A stretch of 64,000 bases of DNA from Burkholderiales bacterium. GTDB taxonomy: Bacteria > Pseudomonadota > Gammaproteobacteria > Burkholderiales > Burkholderiaceae_C. Made by a program: the position numbers and the translations under genes. The stretch lies in contig JAUVXK010000003.1 of the NCBI GenBank assembly GCA_030603635.1, positions 1 to 64,000 of the forward strand, given 5' to 3'. The notes under the pieces were generated by a model that was not told the origin of the DNA, did no database searches, and worked only from the letters and a program-made list of their open reading frames with translations. Below, piece after piece: positions 1 through 9,463 of the stretch (position 1 is the stretch's first letter; every line of letters begins with the position of its first letter).

Positions 1-1532
1 GTGCGACAGTCGAAGATCGGCTGGAAGTAGGGGATGACCCGGTCTTCCTTCAGCGCCTGGCGCAGCTTTTCCACCAGGTCGCGGGTCATGCGGTTGTTGC
101 GCAACTGCGTGCCCACGGACTCCATGGTGCCGATGGTGTCCTTGCCCTGTTCCTTGGCACGGTACAGTCCCATGTCCACGCCGGCCATGAGGTCGGAGAC
201 GGTGTCGGCATCGCGCGGGTAGGTCACCACACCCACCGACGTGGTGACGTGAAAGCGCTTGCCATCCGGGGACAGGTAATGCTGTTCCTTGAGGCGCCGG
301 CGCAGCTTTTCTGCCGCTACCTGGGCGCCCTCGCGCCCGGTTTCGGTGAGCAGCAGGATGAATTCGTCGCCACCCAGTCGGGCCGACAGGTCGCCCTTGC
401 GGGTTTCCGCCTGGAGGCTTTCGGCGATCCGGCGCAGCACCATGTCGCCGCAGGGGTGGCCCCAGGTGTCGTTGACGTCTTTGAAGTCGTCCAGGTCCAG
501 CATGAGCAGCGAGAATTCGTGGTCATGTCGCTTGGAACGGCCGACCTCGTACTCCAGCATTTCGTTGAAGTAGCGCCGGTTGTGCAGGCCAGTCAGAGGG
601 TCGTGGCTCGAGTAGTACTCGAGTTCCGAAAGTGTGCGTCCCAGGGCCTTGCTGGAGCCGACGACCATCACCATCACCGCCAGGATGGAGCGGATGATGG
701 CGATCTCCTGCATGCCGGGTCGCCGGGTGCTGGCATAGGCCACCCCAAGCAGGCCCGCGAGGTTGACGTTCTCGATCTCCGGCACGGAGACCATGATCAT
801 CTCCACGTCATCGACCCGGTCCTGTTCGTGATGGCTGTCGATCTCGAACTCTTCGATGTCGAGCGGTGCGTCTTCCGGCAGCTTGAGCTCACGCAGCATT
901 TCCCGGGCAAGGCGGTCGCGGGCCAGTCGCTTGTTTTGTTCGCTCGGGTGACCCACATAGTAGAGATTGAGCGAGAGGCCGTGTGCTTCGCCGAAGGCGA
1001 TGAAGAAGAACTGGAACGGAAACACCTCCTGGAAGCTGTTGAGGATTTCCTGCACGAAGGTCTTCCACTGGGTCACCTTCTCGTGGGAGAGGATGATCTG
1101 CTCCAGCACCGTGCTCTGACGCTCCAGCAGCTCCTTCTGCACCATGGTGCCGGCCAGCTTCTGGGCCGTGTCGTCAAAGCGCAGCAGGATGCTGCGCAGG
1201 TCGGTCCGGTTGGCCATGGCCCGCAGTTTTCGGGTCTGCACCAGCAGGGGCAGGGCCGATTCCAGGTGGTTGCATCGCTGAATGGCCTGGTTGAGCCCGT
1301 CCAGCAATTCATGGCGTTGCTGGTCCGACAGCTCCAGCTTGCGCAGGCTCTGGACCGTACGCTCCAGATGCACCATGAGGTCGTTGTGCACGTCCGACAC
1401 CATGGACGAGATCGCGTTGGCGAAACGCTGGTTGCGCATCTGGTTTTCGAGCAGCCCGGCGAAGCGCTGCACCATCTGGAGGCGCAGGTCGGCGATGCTC
1501 TGGGGCTGGGCGGGCAGGCCAGCGGCGTTCAT
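1..1532 (-). CDS. GGDEF-EAL cyclic-di-GMP signalling protein, C-terminus cut by window edge
   Basis: Reading the minus strand from an ATG at 1532 gives an open frame that runs off the left edge. The N-terminal ~330 residues are helical and then alpha/beta, resembling a sensory input region. A GGDEF domain follows: DPLTGLHNRRYF, then an intact GGDEF at residues 387-391, so diguanylate cyclase activity is plausible. The last visible residues (VIPYFQPIFD) are the usual opening of an EAL phosphodiesterase domain, so the protein is probably a GGDEF-EAL hybrid. Whether the EAL part is active cannot be seen. The start lies 2 nt beyond the stop of the upstream diiron-protein gene, so the two are almost certainly co-transcribed and probably translationally coupled. 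No transmembrane segment is obvious. Confidence 0.88.
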   Translation of the reverse strand, partial: MNAAGLPAQPQSIADLRLQMVQRFAGLLENQMRNQRFANAISSMVSDVHNDLMVHLERTVQSLRKLELSDQQRHELLDGLNQAIQRCNHLESALPLLVQTRKLRAMANRTDLRSILLRFDDTAQKLAGTMVQKELLERQSTVLEQIILSHEKVTQWKTFVQEILNSFQEVFPFQFFFIAFGEAHGLSLNLYYVGHPSEQNKRLARDRLAREMLRELKLPEDAPLDIEEFEIDSHHEQDRVDDVEMIMVSVPEIENVNLAGLLGVAYASTRRPGMQEIAIIRSILAVMVMVVGSSKALGRTLSELEYYSSHDPLTGLHNRRYFNEMLEYEVGRSKRHDHEFSLLMLDLDDFKDVNDTWGHPCGDMVLRRIAESLQAETRKGDLSARLGGDEFILLLTETGREGAQVAAEKLRRRLKEQHYLSPDGKRFHVTTSVGVVTYPRDADTVSDLMAGVDMGLYRAKEQGKDTIGTMESVGTQLRNNRMTRDLVEKLRQALKEDRVIPYFQPIFDCR

Positions 1533-1534
1533 GA

Positions 1535-2296
1535 TCAGGACTCCCGCACGATTTCAGGCAGAAGGTCCATGCCACACTGCAGGTCACGGAACCAGTTCAG
1601 GAATGCAGGCACCGCCGCGCCCCGGTACACGGGACCGTGCTGGGGTGCCAGCATGGAGATGTCGAGTTTCGAGACCCGGTCCACCCAGGCGCGTGCCGCA
1701 CGGTTGCCGCACATGTACCGACGGTGAAAGCCCAGGATGTTGGGCAGGTGGGTGTCGAAATCGTCGACATAGGGCACGTCGACTTCCTGCGGCATCATGG
1801 CCGCCCCGATGTCGCCCGTGAACAGGATTTTGGAGACCGGATCGTACACATTGATCTGCCCCTCGGAGTGCAGGAAATGGGCGGGCACCAGTTGCAGGTC
1901 GAAACCCGGTGAAATGGTCAGCTTCATGCCGGTGTCGGGCACGGGTTCGAAGCGCTGCATCTCCTCGATGCCGTAGTGCGGCACGAAACGCGTCCAGATG
2001 TGGGAGATGTAGACCGGTGCCTGCGTCAGTTCCAGCCAGGTGGTGATGCCACCGACGATGTCCGGATCCTGGTGCGAGAGGATGATGGCCTTGACCTTGT
2101 CCGGGGGGAGGTAGCGCAGCAGCTCGGTCAGTACCCGGGGCATGACGCCAAACCCGCCCGGGTCGAGCAACACGCCCTCGTCGCCATGCTGCACCAGGTA
2201 CTGGTTGGAGCGCACACCGTCCTCTTCGCCGGGTTCGCTCTCGTTGAGCAGGACGAAACGGTGGTCGCTGAAGTCGTAGAGTTCGATGTTGTGCAT
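1535..2296 (-). CDS. MBL-fold oxygen-binding diiron-type protein (ODP-like)
   Basis: The 253-residue protein is a stand-alone metallo-beta-lactamase fold. The canonical HxHxDH motif is replaced by H75-Q-D77-P-D79. Further candidate ligands are H143, D162 and H220. This order and spacing match the diiron site of flavodiiron proteins (HxExD, H, D, H), with an acidic residue at the third motif position, but there is no flavodoxin domain. That is the pattern described for oxygen-binding diiron proteins such as the one studied in Treponema, which act as O2 sensors in chemotaxis. It is followed after 2 nt by a GGDEF-EAL gene and is divergent from a methyl-accepting chemotaxis gene, which fits a sensory rather than hydrolytic role. 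O2 sensing is inferred from the ligands and context. NO or peroxide reduction is an alternative. Confidence 0.8.
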   Translation of the reverse strand: MHNIELYDFSDHRFVLLNESEPGEEDGVRSNQYLVQHGDEGVLLDPGGFGVMPRVLTELLRYLPPDKVKAIILSHQDPDIVGGITTWLELTQAPVYISHIWTRFVPHYGIEEMQRFEPVPDTGMKLTISPGFDLQLVPAHFLHSEGQINVYDPVSKILFTGDIGAAMMPQEVDVPYVDDFDTHLPNILGFHRRYMCGNRAARAWVDRVSKLDISMLAPQHGPVYRGAAVPAFLNWFRDLQCGMDLLPEIVRES

Positions 2297-2507
2297 GCCA
2301 CTGGCCTGAGTGTCGGGAAAAACCCTGTTGCTGTATCGGTTTTAAGGGTGGCAGTATAGCGGCACCGCCTGGCAATACTTTGTGTACAAAGAATCCATGA
2401 GGTGAATCGGCTGCGGGAAGGCCAATGTCCGTCGGGCGACAAAGTTTCTGAAGATAATTATTTCTGAAAATATTCGGGTGAGTTTGGGAGGTCCGTTGGG
2501 AATCAAG
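2297..2507. promoter_or_regulatory. Divergent intergenic region between diiron-sensor and chemoreceptor genes
   Basis: This 211-nt region separates two divergent sensory genes and must hold both promoters. It is AT-richer near 2450-2475. No convincing sigma70 or sigma28 promoter with both elements at proper spacing was found. A GTG at 2478 is in frame with the chemoreceptor, but the ATG at 2508 leads directly into the expected cytoplasmic leader. Confidence 0.4.
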
Positions 2508-4106
2508 ATGAATGCATTGAAGCGGTTCAGGATCGGGACGAGACTGAGTGTCGGGTTTTTCATCCCCGTCATTTTTCTGGTGGTCAACGGTGTCCTCAGC
2601 CTGGGGGCACTCAGCCAGCTGAACACCAACACCCATGCGGTTTACGATGATCGAGTGGTTCCGTTGCAGGGCCTGAAGAACATCGCGGACGCCTATGCGG
2701 TCAATGTCATTGACGCCGTGAACAAGGCCAACGCCGGGCTGATTTCGGCCAACGATGCGGCGCGTGATGTGGCAGCGGCCCGGCAGACCATACAGCGCGA
2801 GTGGCAGGCCTATATGGCCACCACGCTCACCCCCGAGGAGGCACGGCTGGCTCAGGAGGCCGATCGCTTGTTCGGCCCTGCCAACCAGGGCATCGATCGT
2901 CTCGAGTCGAGTCTGCGTTCCCTGTCAGGCAACGTGGAGGGTCAACTCGGCGAGTTCGATGGCCCGTTGTATAGCGCCATTGACCCGATCAGCGAAAAAA
3001 TCACCGAACTGGTCGATTTGCAGTTGCGTGTCGCGAAGGAGGTCGCCGAGCAGGCTGACGTGCAGTACCGGCAGGCAATTGCGATCACCAGTGCCATGGC
3101 CGTGGTGGCGGTTGTCATCGCGGCTTTCATGGGATGGTGGATCACTCGCTCCATCACCGTCCCTATTCACGAAGCGGTGGCCCTGGCCAACACTGTGGCC
3201 AGCGGTGACCTGACGTCCCAGATTCAGCCCGATGGCAAGGACGAAACAGCCGATCTCCTGCGGGCGCTGAAGGCAATGAACGACAGTCTGGTGAAGGTGG
3301 TCGCTGAGGTGCGGCAGGCCAGCGATTCGATTACCACCGGATCGGCGGAAATTGCCACGGGCAATGCCGATCTGAGTGCGCGAACCGAAGGTCAGGCGTC
3401 CAGTCTGGAGGAGACTGCCGCCTCTATGGAGGAACTCACGGCGACGGTGAATCAGAACGCAGAAACCGCTCGTCAAGCCAGTCAGATCGCACGTCATGCC
3501 AGCGAAGCGGCGGAAAAGGGTGGCGTGGTTGTCGGGCAGGTGGTCAGCACCATGCACGAGATCAGTGGCAGCAGCCAGAAGATCGCCGACATCATCTCGG
3601 TGATCGATGGCATTGCGTTCCAGACCAACATTCTGGCCCTGAATGCGGCGGTTGAAGCTGCACGGGCCGGTGAACAGGGCCGAGGTTTTGCCGTGGTTGC
3701 CGGTGAGGTGCGCACACTGGCGCAACGGAGTGCGTCAGCGGCCAAGGAAATCAAGGAACTCATCCACAAAAGCGTGGAGCGTGTTCAGGCCGGATCGACC
3801 CTCGTGGGTGCGGCAGGTGAAAGTGTGAACGACATCGTGGTTCAGGTGCGGCGGGTTTCGGACCTGATAGCCGAGATCACGGCGGCCAGCCATGAGCAGG
3901 CGGGTGGAATCAACCAGATCGGAGATGCTGTTCAGCAATTGGATCAGGTCACTCAACAGAATGCCGCGCTGGTGGAGGAGAGCGCTGCTGCTGCCGAAAG
4001 CCTGAAGTTACAGGCCGCGCGGTTGTCGGAACTGGTCAGCGTTTTCAAACTGGCCCATGGTGGCGATACCTTCCGCCCGAGGCTGACCGCTACTTCGGCC
4101 CGGTAG
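2508..4106 (+). CDS. Methyl-accepting chemotaxis protein
   Basis: Transmembrane chemoreceptor of 532 residues. A short basic N-terminus (MNALKRFRIGTRLS) leads into the first membrane helix. A helical periplasmic domain of about 150 residues (four-helix-bundle type) follows, then a second membrane helix (AMAVVAVVIAAFMGWW), a HAMP domain, and the long cytoplasmic coiled coil. The highly conserved hairpin tip is present (IAFQTNILALNAAVEAARAG). The C-terminus ends FRPRLTATSAR, so the CheR/CheB-binding pentapeptide is missing; adaptation would need help from other receptors. It is divergent from the diiron-sensor/GGDEF operon, and a functional link is inferred from that. The ATG at 2508 is preferred over an in-frame GTG 30 nt upstream because the family begins close to the first membrane helix. 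Confidence 0.92.
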   Translation: MNALKRFRIGTRLSVGFFIPVIFLVVNGVLSLGALSQLNTNTHAVYDDRVVPLQGLKNIADAYAVNVIDAVNKANAGLISANDAARDVAAARQTIQREWQAYMATTLTPEEARLAQEADRLFGPANQGIDRLESSLRSLSGNVEGQLGEFDGPLYSAIDPISEKITELVDLQLRVAKEVAEQADVQYRQAIAITSAMAVVAVVIAAFMGWWITRSITVPIHEAVALANTVASGDLTSQIQPDGKDETADLLRALKAMNDSLVKVVAEVRQASDSITTGSAEIATGNADLSARTEGQASSLEETAASMEELTATVNQNAETARQASQIARHASEAAEKGGVVVGQVVSTMHEISGSSQKIADIISVIDGIAFQTNILALNAAVEAARAGEQGRGFAVVAGEVRTLAQRSASAAKEIKELIHKSVERVQAGSTLVGAAGESVNDIVVQVRRVSDLIAEITAASHEQAGGINQIGDAVQQLDQVTQQNAALVEESAAAAESLKLQAARLSELVSVFKLAHGGDTFRPRLTATSAR

Positions 4107-4154
4107 GCTTGATACAGGTCTTCTTTTCGGTCATCTGGGCGAGGAGGTGCGCGC

Positions 4155-4622
4155 TCATCCCAGACGCTTTTCCATGAACACGCTCAACGGGTCCGGGCGG
4201 TAGCGGCCGAACGGTTGTCGTTCCGTGTAGCCCCGCTGGCGATACAGCCCGAGTGCCTCTGGCTGGTGAATGCCTGTCTCCAGCCTGGCCACGTGCACGC
4301 CCTGTTTCCGCAGCCACTCTTCCAGCCCCTCCATGAGGCAGCGGGAAAAGCCACGTCCCCGGTGTCCTTCCCGAATAAACACGCGCTTGATCTCGCCGTA
4401 GCGGCCATCGTCGTTCATGAGCTTCACCGCCCCGCAGGCCACAAGTTCCCCGGCCAGGTAACCGCCCAGAAAGCACACACCCGGTCGGGCCAGTGCCTCG
4501 GGGCTTTCCAGGTGGTTGCTTTCCGCCGGGTAAAGGGCGGCCATGTAGCGGTCGGCGTCATCCAGCAATGCCCGGGCGGCCGGGCAGAAAGGGTCCAGGG
4601 GGCGGAGGTGGAGGGTTTCCAT
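4155..4622 (-). CDS. GNAT family N-acetyltransferase
   Basis: Small acetyltransferase of 155 residues. The acetyl-CoA-binding motif A is visible as [20 protein letters not shown] (a V-x5-RGxG-type loop), followed by the LETG and LGLYRQRGY stretches typical of motif B. The substrate cannot be predicted. The gene is convergent with the chemoreceptor (48 nt between stops) and divergent from uvrB, with only 33 nt between the two start codons, so the two promoters overlap the opposing coding ends. The start [10 protein letters not shown] is the only good one near the expected domain edge. Confidence 0.88.
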   Translation of the reverse strand: METLHLRPLDPFCPAARALLDDADRYMAALYPAESNHLESPEALARPGVCFLGGYLAGELVACGAVKLMNDDGRYGEIKRVFIREGHRGRGFSRCLMEGLEEWLRKQGVHVARLETGIHQPEALGLYRQRGYTERQPFGRYRPDPLSVFMEKRLG

Positions 4623-4655
4623 GGGTCGATTGTCGCCTTTGGGCCCGGTGGCACA

Positions 4656-6746
4656 ATGCCTGCCATGTCCGAATCTTCTGGCTCGCTCGTCACCTTCCCC
4701 GGCTCGCCGTTCGAGCTGTTTCAGCCTTTCCCCCCTGCAGGAGACCAGCCCACGGCCATTGCCCAACTGGTGGAAGGCATTCAGGACGGCGAGGTGTTCC
4801 AGACCCTGCTGGGCGTGACCGGCTCGGGCAAAACCTTCACCATGGCCAACGTGATCGCTCAGCTGGGCCGGCCGGCCATCATCTTCGCGCCCAACAAGAC
4901 GCTGGCGGCGCAGTTGTATTCTGAGTTCCGCGAATTCTTCCCCAGGAACGCGGTGGAATACTTCGTCAGCTATTACGACTACTACCAGCCCGAAGCCTAC
5001 GTGCCGCAGCGCGACCTGTTCATCGAAAAGGACAGCGCCATCAACGAGCACATCGAGCAGATGCGCCTGAGCTGCACCAAGAGCCTGCTGGAGCGGCGCG
5101 ATGTGGTGATCGTGGCCACGGTCTCGGCCATCTACGGCATCGGCAAGCCCGAAAGCTACCACCAGATGATCATGACGCTGCGGGTGGGCGACAAGATGGG
5201 CCAGCGCGACATCATTGCCCAACTGGTGCGCATGCAGTACCAGCGCAACGAGCAGGACTTCTCGCGCGGCAAGTTCCGCGTGCGTGGCGACACCATCGAC
5301 GTGTTCCCGGCCGAACACTCCGAACTGGCCATCCGCATCGAGCTGTTTGACGACGAGGTGGAGACCCTGCAGCTGTTCGATCCGCTCACCGGGCGCATCC
5401 GGCAGAAGATCCCGCGCTTCACCGTGTACCCCAGCAGCCACTACGTGACGCCGCGAGAACAGGTGCTGGCTGCCGTGGAAACCATCAAGGTGGAGCTGGC
5501 CGACCGGTTGAAGGAACTGGTGGGCATGGGCAAGCTGGTGGAGGCCCAGCGACTGGAGCAGCGCACCCGCTTTGACATTGAAATGCTCAGCGAGGTAGGC
5601 CACTGCAAGGGCATTGAGAACTACACCCGCCACCTGAGCGGTGCGGCGCCTGGCGAGCCGCCCAGCACGCTGACCGACTACCTGCCCAGAGACGCGCTGA
5701 TGTTCCTGGACGAAAGCCACGTGATGATCGGCCAACTGGGCGGCATGTACAACGGCGACCGCGCCCGCAAGACCACCCTGGTGGAATACGGTTTTCGCCT
5801 GCCCAGCGCGCTGGACAACCGGCCGTTGAAGTTCGAGGAGTTCGAGCAGCGCATGCGGCAGTGCATCTTCGTGTCGGCCACCCCGGCGGATTACGAGAAG
5901 CGGCACTCGGGCCAGATCGTCGAGCAGGTGGTGCGCCCCACCGGCCTGGTGGACCCGGTGGTGGAGGTGCGCCCTGCCACCCACCAGGTGGACGACGTGC
6001 TGCAGGAAATCCGCCTGCGTGTGGAGAAGGAGGAGCGGGTGCTGATCACGACGTTGACCAAGCGCATGGCCGAGCAGCTCACCGACTACCTGACGGAAAA
6101 CGGCGTGAAGGTGCGCTACCTCCACTCCGACGTGGACACGGTCGAGCGCGTGGAGATCATCCGCGACCTGCGCCTGGGGACGTTCGACGTGCTCGTCGGT
6201 ATCAACCTGCTGCGCGAGGGGCTGGACATCCCTGAGGTGTCGCTCGTGGCCATTCTGGACGCCGACAAGGAGGGCTTCCTGCGCGCCGAACGCAGCCTGA
6301 TCCAGACCATTGGCCGCGCGGCGCGCAACCTCAACGGCAAGGCCATCCTCTATGCGGACCGCATCACCGAATCGATGAAGAAGGCGATGGACGAGACCGA
6401 GCGCCGCCGCGCCAAGCAGATCGCCTTCAACGAGGCGCACGGCATCACGCCCAAGGGCGTGGTCAAGCGCATCAAGGACCTGATCGACGGCGTGTACAGC
6501 GAGAAAGCGGGTGAGGAGGCTCGCAAGCTTGAGCAGGCCCGGCAACATCTGGCGGAGGTCGAAGACATGAGCGAAAAAGACCTGGCCAAGGAAATCAAGC
6601 GGCTGGAAAAGCAGATGCTGGAGCACGCCCGGAACCTGGAATTCGAGCAGGCCGCCCGCGTGCGCGACCAGCTTGCGCGCCTGAAGGACCGGGTGCTGGG
6701 GGCGCACGGCAGCGACAACGTTGTGCCCTTGCGGCCGGCGGCCTGA
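4656..6746 (+). CDS. uvrB: UvrABC system protein B (excinuclease subunit)
   Basis: Damage-verification helicase of nucleotide excision repair, 696 residues from the ATG at 4656; a second ATG at 4665 is equally possible. Walker A GVTGSGKT is at residues 53-60 (K59). The damage-wedging beta-hairpin is seen in [12 protein letters not shown]. Walker B is the DESH box. The C-terminal helicase half contains [20 protein letters not shown] and QTIGRAARN. The C-terminal UVR domain that contacts UvrC is present ([20 protein letters not shown]). All expected parts are present at normal length. No LexA-like operator was recognised in the very short upstream region, which overlaps the divergent acetyltransferase gene. 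Confidence 0.98.
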   Translation: MPAMSESSGSLVTFPGSPFELFQPFPPAGDQPTAIAQLVEGIQDGEVFQTLLGVTGSGKTFTMANVIAQLGRPAIIFAPNKTLAAQLYSEFREFFPRNAVEYFVSYYDYYQPEAYVPQRDLFIEKDSAINEHIEQMRLSCTKSLLERRDVVIVATVSAIYGIGKPESYHQMIMTLRVGDKMGQRDIIAQLVRMQYQRNEQDFSRGKFRVRGDTIDVFPAEHSELAIRIELFDDEVETLQLFDPLTGRIRQKIPRFTVYPSSHYVTPREQVLAAVETIKVELADRLKELVGMGKLVEAQRLEQRTRFDIEMLSEVGHCKGIENYTRHLSGAAPGEPPSTLTDYLPRDALMFLDESHVMIGQLGGMYNGDRARKTTLVEYGFRLPSALDNRPLKFEEFEQRMRQCIFVSATPADYEKRHSGQIVEQVVRPTGLVDPVVEVRPATHQVDDVLQEIRLRVEKEERVLITTLTKRMAEQLTDYLTENGVKVRYLHSDVDTVERVEIIRDLRLGTFDVLVGINLLREGLDIPEVSLVAILDADKEGFLRAERSLIQTIGRAARNLNGKAILYADRITESMKKAMDETERRRAKQIAFNEAHGITPKGVVKRIKDLIDGVYSEKAGEEARKLEQARQHLAEVEDMSEKDLAKEIKRLEKQMLEHARNLEFEQAARVRDQLARLKDRVLGAHGSDNVVPLRPAA

Positions 6747-6804
6747 CGTTGCCTCCCTCATTCAGGTGAGGCGAGACGTTCCCGGCTTGACGGAAAATTC
6801 GATC

Positions 6805-7461
6805 ATGGCCGGCATCACGCGCATCTATCTGATCGAGGACGATCGCAGCATTCTCCAGTTCGTGGAGAAGGCGCTGGAGCTGCGCCCGGACTGGCGCCTT
6901 GTCGGCCATTCGGATACCTTTGCCCATGCCCGGCTCATGGCGCCCATCAGCATGGCCGACGTGTTTCTGGTGGACCTGGGGTTGCCCGATGGCCGTGGAG
7001 AAGACATGCTGCGCCAGTTGGCCGTGGCCAAGCCTGAGGCCGAACTGCTCGTCTTCACCGTGTTTGGTGATGAGTCCCGACTCATCACCGCCTTACAGAT
7101 GGGAGCCACCGGTTATGTGCTCAAGGGCTGCAGCACCACCGAGCTGATCGAGGCCATCGAACAGATCCAGGGGGGTGGAGCCCCGATCTCACCGCTGTTG
7201 GCCCGGATGCTGCTCAAGCAGTTCCGCTCGGGTGGGGGAGCATCGGCCGATCTGGCCAGCGTGGACATGCCCCCGCTGTCGGATCGTGAGATCGACGTCC
7301 TCAAGCTGGTGGCCCAGGGGTATGTGAACAAGGAGATCGCCAGCCGCCTCGGCATCGGCACGGCCACCGTCAGCACCCACATCAAGAACCTGTATCGCAA
7401 GCTGGCGGTCCATACCCGGGTCCAGGTGGTCCGGGTGGCCCAGGAGCGGGGCCTGATCTGA
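6805..7461 (+). CDS. NarL/FixJ-type response regulator
   Basis: Two-domain response regulator of 218 residues. The receiver has the acidic pair IEDD near the N-terminus, phospho-acceptor D57 in VDLGLPDG, and K in YVLKG. The C-terminal LuxR-type helix-turn-helix reads LSDREIDVLKLVAQGYVNKE and continues through VSTHIKNLYRKL. Its TGA stop shares an A with the ATG of the following histidine kinase, so the pair is translationally coupled and almost certainly cognate. An upstream in-frame start would add an unrelated leader; MAGITRIYLIEDD is where the receiver begins. Target genes are unknown. The neighbouring isc operon lies 3' of the kinase and has its own IscR-type control. Confidence 0.93.
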   Translation: MAGITRIYLIEDDRSILQFVEKALELRPDWRLVGHSDTFAHARLMAPISMADVFLVDLGLPDGRGEDMLRQLAVAKPEAELLVFTVFGDESRLITALQMGATGYVLKGCSTTELIEAIEQIQGGGAPISPLLARMLLKQFRSGGGASADLASVDMPPLSDREIDVLKLVAQGYVNKEIASRLGIGTATVSTHIKNLYRKLAVHTRVQVVRVAQERGLI

Positions 7462-9401
7462 TGCCACCCGCGCCGTTGCCTCTGTCGGCCGGCTGGCGCC
7501 AGCTTCCGCATTACGTCTGGGTCGGCCTGATGCTGCTGGGCCTGCTGGTGGCGTTGCACTGGGTGTCGCGGCCGGGCGCCGTGCCGGGGGCCGTGAACGT
7601 CGACCGCATCGAAGCCTCGGTGCTGGGCCGTGACGACATTCCGCCGAAGCCTGTCGGGTTGCCGCATGTGCTGGACGACGAATCCCCCGTCTGGCGACAT
7701 CGCGTGGCCTATCGGCTGGACTGGCCCTCGGCGCTGGATTACCCGAGCCGTGAAGGGCAGCGCCTGGCCCTGCTGCTGCCCCGTGTGGATGCGCGATTCC
7801 GGGTCCTGCTCAACCAGCAGGAGGTCTACAGCGTCGGCTGGTACGCCTCTGCCGACCGCACCATCCTGTCTGGTCTGTTCCCCTACCATATTCCCTTGCC
7901 GGCAGGCCTGCTCGCCGATCGGCCGCAAGACAACGTGCTGGTCATCGAGGTGCAGGGAGTGCCGCTCGAACGCAGCGGCCTGTCGCCATTCCAGATTGGC
8001 GAGCACGACCCCCTGTTCGACCGCTACCGGGTGCTGGAGGTATGGCAGGTGATGGGAGGCTGGATGATGGCCATCGCCTCCGTGTTCATGGGCCTGATCT
8101 CGCTGTTTCTCTGGAGTTCGCTCAAGGAACGGCTGTTCTTGCTCATGGCGGCTGCGTCCCTGGCGCATGTGGTGCGCCTGCTGCTGCTGCTCATGCTGGA
8201 GTCGCCGTTGTCGCCAGAGTGGCATTTCTTCGTTTATCGGCTCGCGTTCAACCTCTATGTGGCCTTCTTCTGCCTGTTCATCGAAGAACTGTTCGGGTTG
8301 CGAATGCGCGTCGTTCGCTGGCTCGCGTACTTCCTGCTGGTTTCCGGCCCCCTCTGGCTTTTGGCGGCGCTGTACACCGAAAGCTACACCTACGCCCGGA
8401 TCTGGGCGGGGGGGCTGGCACTGCTTGCCGGCGTGAGCCTGGCCATGCTGTTCGTTCGGGTGGAGTGGGGGCGGCGCATCAACCAGGATCAGACGCTGGT
8501 GATGGTGGTGGCGCTGTTCACCCTGATCACCGGTGTCCGGGACTTCCTGGTCCTGCAGCTCCATTTCCCGGGAGACGCGGACATCCGCTGGATGTCCATA
8601 GGCAGTCTCGCCCTGATGTTCACCCTGGGTTGGGTGCTGGTCCAGCGCGCCACGGCCTCCACCCGGGAGGTCTACCGTCTCAACCAGTCGCTGGCAGAGA
8701 TCGTGGCCCGCCGGGAATCCGAGCTCAGGCAGGCGTTCGAACAGCTCCGGGTGTCCGAACAGCAGCGCGCCGTGGAAGGCGAACGGCGACGGCTGATGCG
8801 TGACATGCACGACGGGCTCGGCAGCCAGCTGGTCCAGACGCTCAACATGGTGCGCAGCCACCGCGGCGTCCTGGACCCTCAGTCGGTGGAGGCGATGATT
8901 CACCATGCCCTCGAGGAATTGCGGATGACGCTGGACTCGCTGGAGCCGATGGAGGGGGATCTGCCCACCATTCTGGGTACGTTCCGGCAGCGGATCGCTC
9001 CGGCACTGGACTCGGCCGGTATTGCGCTCGTTTGGGATGTCCAGGAGGTGCCTGCTCTGGGTGGCCTGGATTCCAGGGGCATCATGCACCTGTTCCGTTG
9101 TATGCAGGAGATCTTTGCCAATGTGGTCAAGCACTCGCGTGCCACCGAGGTCACGGTGCGTACGGCCAGCGATGATCAGGCGGTGTACCTTTATGTCGAG
9201 GACAACGGTGTCGGAATGTCGCGCGATGCCACAGGGGGAGGTGGCGGCCGAGGACTTGGCAATTTACGGGTCCGCGCCTCCAAGCTCGGAGCCAGGATAC
9301 GTTTTTACAACGCAAATCCAGGAACTGGCGTAGAGTTCAGGTTTCCAATGCAACACCCGGCCCCCACGGAATGGGCCGATACCGGGTCCGGCGCAGTTTA
9401 G
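7461..9401 (+). CDS. 7TM sensor histidine kinase (HisKA_3 type)
   Basis: Membrane sensor kinase of 646 residues. An N-terminal membrane helix (~18-36) leads to an extracytoplasmic beta-rich domain (~45-190). About seven hydrophobic segments follow between ~195 and 395, the 7TMR-DISM architecture. A short coiled coil precedes the HisKA_3 dimerisation domain with H450 in RDMHDGLGSQ. The ATPase domain shows the N box (NVVKHS), G1 (DNGVGM) and G2 (GRGLGNLRVRA). It overlaps the response regulator by 1 nt. DISM receptors of this kind usually bind small extracellular ligands such as carbohydrates, but the ligand here cannot be told. Confidence 0.93.
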   Translation: MPPAPLPLSAGWRQLPHYVWVGLMLLGLLVALHWVSRPGAVPGAVNVDRIEASVLGRDDIPPKPVGLPHVLDDESPVWRHRVAYRLDWPSALDYPSREGQRLALLLPRVDARFRVLLNQQEVYSVGWYASADRTILSGLFPYHIPLPAGLLADRPQDNVLVIEVQGVPLERSGLSPFQIGEHDPLFDRYRVLEVWQVMGGWMMAIASVFMGLISLFLWSSLKERLFLLMAAASLAHVVRLLLLLMLESPLSPEWHFFVYRLAFNLYVAFFCLFIEELFGLRMRVVRWLAYFLLVSGPLWLLAALYTESYTYARIWAGGLALLAGVSLAMLFVRVEWGRRINQDQTLVMVVALFTLITGVRDFLVLQLHFPGDADIRWMSIGSLALMFTLGWVLVQRATASTREVYRLNQSLAEIVARRESELRQAFEQLRVSEQQRAVEGERRRLMRDMHDGLGSQLVQTLNMVRSHRGVLDPQSVEAMIHHALEELRMTLDSLEPMEGDLPTILGTFRQRIAPALDSAGIALVWDVQEVPALGGLDSRGIMHLFRCMQEIFANVVKHSRATEVTVRTASDDQAVYLYVEDNGVGMSRDATGGGGGRGLGNLRVRASKLGARIRFYNANPGTGVEFRFPMQHPAPTEWADTGSGAV

Positions 9402-9433
9402 ATTTTTGTCGTTGACAAAACGTCTTTTTTGCG

Positions 9434-9458
9434 AAGGTCGACCAAAAAAGTCGGTTTT
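9434..9458 (+). promoter_or_regulatory. Upstream IscR-type operator-like box
   Basis: The 25-nt site has the same dyad core (GACC, 5-nt spacer, AGTCGG) and spacing as the better box 30 nt downstream. It agrees with the inner half-sites of the type 1 IscR consensus but lacks the outer ATA/TAT ends. It covers the place where the -35 element of iscR should lie. Confidence 0.6.
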
Positions 9459-9463
9459 TTGGT

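Noticed and set aside
249-1727. Long plus-strand open frame opposite the GGDEF-EAL gene
   Set aside because: The minus strand encodes an unmistakable GGDEF protein. The plus frame gives His/Gln/Val-rich sequence typical of antisense reading in GC-rich DNA.
2440-2475. AAAGTTT followed by AT-rich sequence, considered as a sigma28 promoter for the chemoreceptor
   Set aside because: The GCCGATAA-type -10 is missing at the required distance.
4623-6761. Very long minus-strand open frame across uvrB, continuous with the acetyltransferase frame
   Set aside because: Only the last 155 codons make a recognisable domain. The rest is antisense to conserved UvrB motifs, so the gene was started at 4622.
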